Below, piece after piece: positions 30,303 to 32,185 of a stretch of DNA of 32,185 nt. The notes below the pieces were generated by a model. It saw only the letters and a program-made list of their open reading frames with translations, searched no databases and was not told where the DNA came from. Location of the stretch: positions 1 to 32,185 of IMG/VR virus record IMGVR_UViG_3300036781_000842; one strand, written 5' to 3'. How positions within the stretch are numbered: the first letter of the stretch is position 1; every line of letters starts with the position of its first letter. This DNA is from a virus. Made by a program: the position numbers and the translations under genes.

Positions 30303-32185
30303 CGCCGGATCCCCCGCGACATGATGCGACGGCCGGTGGGCGCGGCTGGCGCCACGATCGCCGACGCCCGAGCGGGCGGCGCCGCCGCCGGTGGCGTGGG
30401 TGCTGCCGGCTGTCCATACGTATGGACTGGTCCCGGCGCGATGGTTTCACGGGGAACCTCGGTGGCCGGCAACACGATCGGCTCTGCAGCGGGGGCGAAA
30501 AGGTCGCGGGTCAGATTCTCGGGCACCAGCTTGTCGCGCAACCGCTTCCAGTCCAGTGCCGACCACTTGTGTAGTCCGAGCTGATACGCCATGGCGAGGT
30601 TGTAGACAGAGAGATCGAGCGCCTCGTTGCGGGCGCCGTTCGGCTTGATCCATTCCCGGACTGCCCTGCCCTTCGTATAGCGCACGCGCGGCTGCTCGAC
30701 CACGAGTTGTTCGTACCAGTCCTGCGCGAGCACCTGGTGAAAGTGCATCGCGCCGGCGCCGTCCGCCAAGTGCATGCGATTGAAGAGATAGTCCTTGGCT
30801 ACGTCAGTGCCGACCGTCCACAGCTCGACCCCGCCAGGGGTCTTCGTCCCGCCCCATTCGATATCGACGCGGGACGGCGCGCTGCCGATGATCGGACGAT
30901 TCGGGCGGTTGGCGCCGTGCAGCACGGTGCAGCCGAACTGCTTTCGGCCGGAGCCGTAGTTATAGACATCCTGCGTGTTCGCGCCGCCGGCGTCCACGCC
31001 ATAGGCGCTGATCTGGATTGGCTTGCCGCCAGCCGCATGAGCGAAAGGCGTACGGCGGATTTCGTCGAGGCGCTTCCAGACGCTGCCTTCGGCGTCAGGC
31101 GGGTCCGACGGCGAGCCGTTGAGCACGACGTGGTCCACGATCCAATGCTCCAAGCCAGGACCCCAGGCTTCGATCTGGACCTCCAGGCGATTCGCCTGCG
31201 TGTCGACGGCCATCGTCAGCACCAGCGCGCCGTCCGGCACCACGCGGGGCGGGTAGTCCTCAGCGCGGTCCTGCAGCTGCTTGGCGGTCGTCACGGTTTC
31301 GCTGTTCTGATAGCTGAGCCCCAGGCGGGTGTTGTAGAACACCTGCATGGCCTCGTGATCGCCCTTCGCGAGCCGATCCTTGGCGCGCGCATACTGCCGC
31401 GCCAGCGACAGCCAGGTGATGGCGCCGACCGGCATGTAGAAGGCCGACAGAGTGACACTGATCGTCTCGCCGTCACCGCGGCTTTTGGCGACCCAGCAAG
31501 CACGGCCCCCCATCCCTTCATCAGGCAGCATTACGGCTTTGTGGTGCTCGTCGATATCGCAGCCGCATGCCGGGCAGGTGAACCACGCACGATCCATGAA
31601 GCCGGTGTCCGGGTCGCGCTGGTAGTGGAAGTTGGCGAGGTCCAGCTCGTGCAGTTCGTCGCAGTGCGGGCATGGCACGTGATAGGACTCCTGCGTCCCC
31701 ATCTCGAACAGTTCGTCGATCTTCGAGAAGCCTTTGATGCTCGGGCTGCTGGTGTAGAAGAACTTGGCGTCGCTGGCGTACTGCGTGGCGCGGGCTTCCG
31801 CGATCTCGACCGGGTCGCCTTCCTCGTCGACGCTGCGCTCGGCGCGATCGATCTCGTCGAAGTAGATGTAGGGCGCAGAAACCTCGGCCAAGTTGGCCGC
31901 CGAACCTGCCGTGTTCATGTAGAGCGTAGCGTCGCCGAGGAAATCCTTGGCCTGGACGGTGTTGCGCGAGTCGCGGCTCTTGGCCGTGGCCACGCGCTCC
32001 CGCAGCACGGGGACGTTGCGGATCATCGTCGACACGCGCGCGCTGAAGCGCTTGACCAGCGTGTCGGTGGGCTCCAGCGCAAGGATGTTGCGCGGCCGGC
32101 GATGGATGATCGCCGCGATCCAGTTCAAGGCGGTCTGTGTCTTGAACATCTGCGAGGCGACCTTGGCCACGACGCGCTTGCAGGG
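30299..32185 (-). CDS. Large terminase subunit (lambda gpA type), 5' end outside window
   Basis: The DNA-packaging motor ATPase/nuclease. The readable frame runs through the right edge (upstream codons give CKRVVAKVASQ), so roughly the first 70-80 residues are missing. Visible: the Walker A-like segment AKVASQMFKTQTAL, Walker B YIYFDEIDRA (DE at 105-106, counting from base 32170), a Cys pair CPHC and another CPAC (zinc-binding, ~167-202) as in GpA terminases, and the nuclease segment LVLTMAVDTQANRLEVQIEA with an acidic residue D323. The end is proline/alanine rich. The stop overlaps the next gene's start. The small subunit should lie to the right. Confidence 0.9.
   Translation of the reverse strand, partial: PCKRVVAKVASQMFKTQTALNWIAAIIHRRPRNILALEPTDTLVKRFSARVSTMIRNVPVLRERVATAKSRDSRNTVQAKDFLGDATLYMNTAGSAANLAEVSAPYIYFDEIDRAERSVDEEGDPVEIAEARATQYASDAKFFYTSSPSIKGFSKIDELFEMGTQESYHVPCPHCDELHELDLANFHYQRDPDTGFMDRAWFTCPACGCDIDEHHKAVMLPDEGMGGRACWVAKSRGDGETISVTLSAFYMPVGAITWLSLARQYARAKDRLAKGDHEAMQVFYNTRLGLSYQNSETVTTAKQLQDRAEDYPPRVVPDGALVLTMAVDTQANRLEVQIEAWGPGLEHWIVDHVVLNGSPSDPPDAEGSVWKRLDEIRRTPFAHAAGGKPIQISAYGVDAGGANTQDVYNYGSGRKQFGCTVLHGANRPNRPIIGSAPSRVDIEWGGTKTPGGVELWTVGTDVAKDYLFNRMHLADGAGAMHFHQVLAQDWYEQLVVEQPRVRYTKGRAVREWIKPNGARNEALDLSVYNLAMAYQLGLHKWSALDWKRLRDKLVPENLTRDLFAPAAEPIVLPATEVPRETIAPGPVHTYGQPAAPTPPAAAPPARASAIVAPAAPTGRRIMSRGIRR

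Overview
The window is GC-rich proteobacterial DNA. Codon use and the style of the small proteins suggest a betaproteobacterium, probably Burkholderiales; this is inference, as there is no rRNA or housekeeping gene to fix it. Most of the window (about 7.3 kb to the right edge) is the late region of a tailed temperate phage (siphovirus type) read on the minus strand, so the phage order runs from high to low coordinates. A chromosomal or island segment of small genes fills 1-7.2 kb.

Phage part, in transcription order. Large terminase (cut by the right edge) and a coupled HTH protein. Then a 140-bp hairpin-rich gap, a small protein and a gpZ/HK97-gp10-like protein. The head set is lambda-like: gpW-like joining protein, lambda-type portal, S49 protease with a nested scaffold start, decoration protein and major capsid protein. 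Connector and tail proteins follow: attachment protein, tail-terminator-like protein, tail tube and tape measure. The tail tip is not lambda-like: a 134-aa protein, two large proteins sharing a repeated beta-type module, a fibre-like protein of different base composition, two 131-aa proteins, a 635-aa hub-like protein with a 14-residue tandem repeat, and a 75-aa protein. Lysis follows: two small membrane proteins, a GH108-type endolysin and a 3TM holin. Most of these genes overlap by ATGA or abut, so they form one long late operon. Three accessory genes lie between lysis and the phage end. Integrase, repressor and replication genes are not in the window and should lie to the right.

Phage end. 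At 7256-7314 the minus strand carries the 3' half of a tRNA-Ser(CGA), from the anticodon loop to CCA, followed by a rho-independent terminator. The 5' half is missing. This is what an att site made by integration into a tRNA 3' end looks like; an intact tRNA-Ser is predicted right of the window.

Left of the att site, minus-strand genes look like an accessory or defence island: a truncated PC4/p15-like gene, a HipA-like kinase homologue whose catalytic loop has lost key residues, an overlapping partner gene, a second PC4-like gene, a two-TM coiled-coil protein, and an operon of two small membrane proteins with an AbiGi-like (abortive infection family) protein. At 1-2.5 kb a plus-strand run of small, partly coupled genes resembles prophage or island cargo. 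The most interesting parts are the HipA-like pair, the AbiGi-like operon, the 14-residue repeat and the shared tail module.
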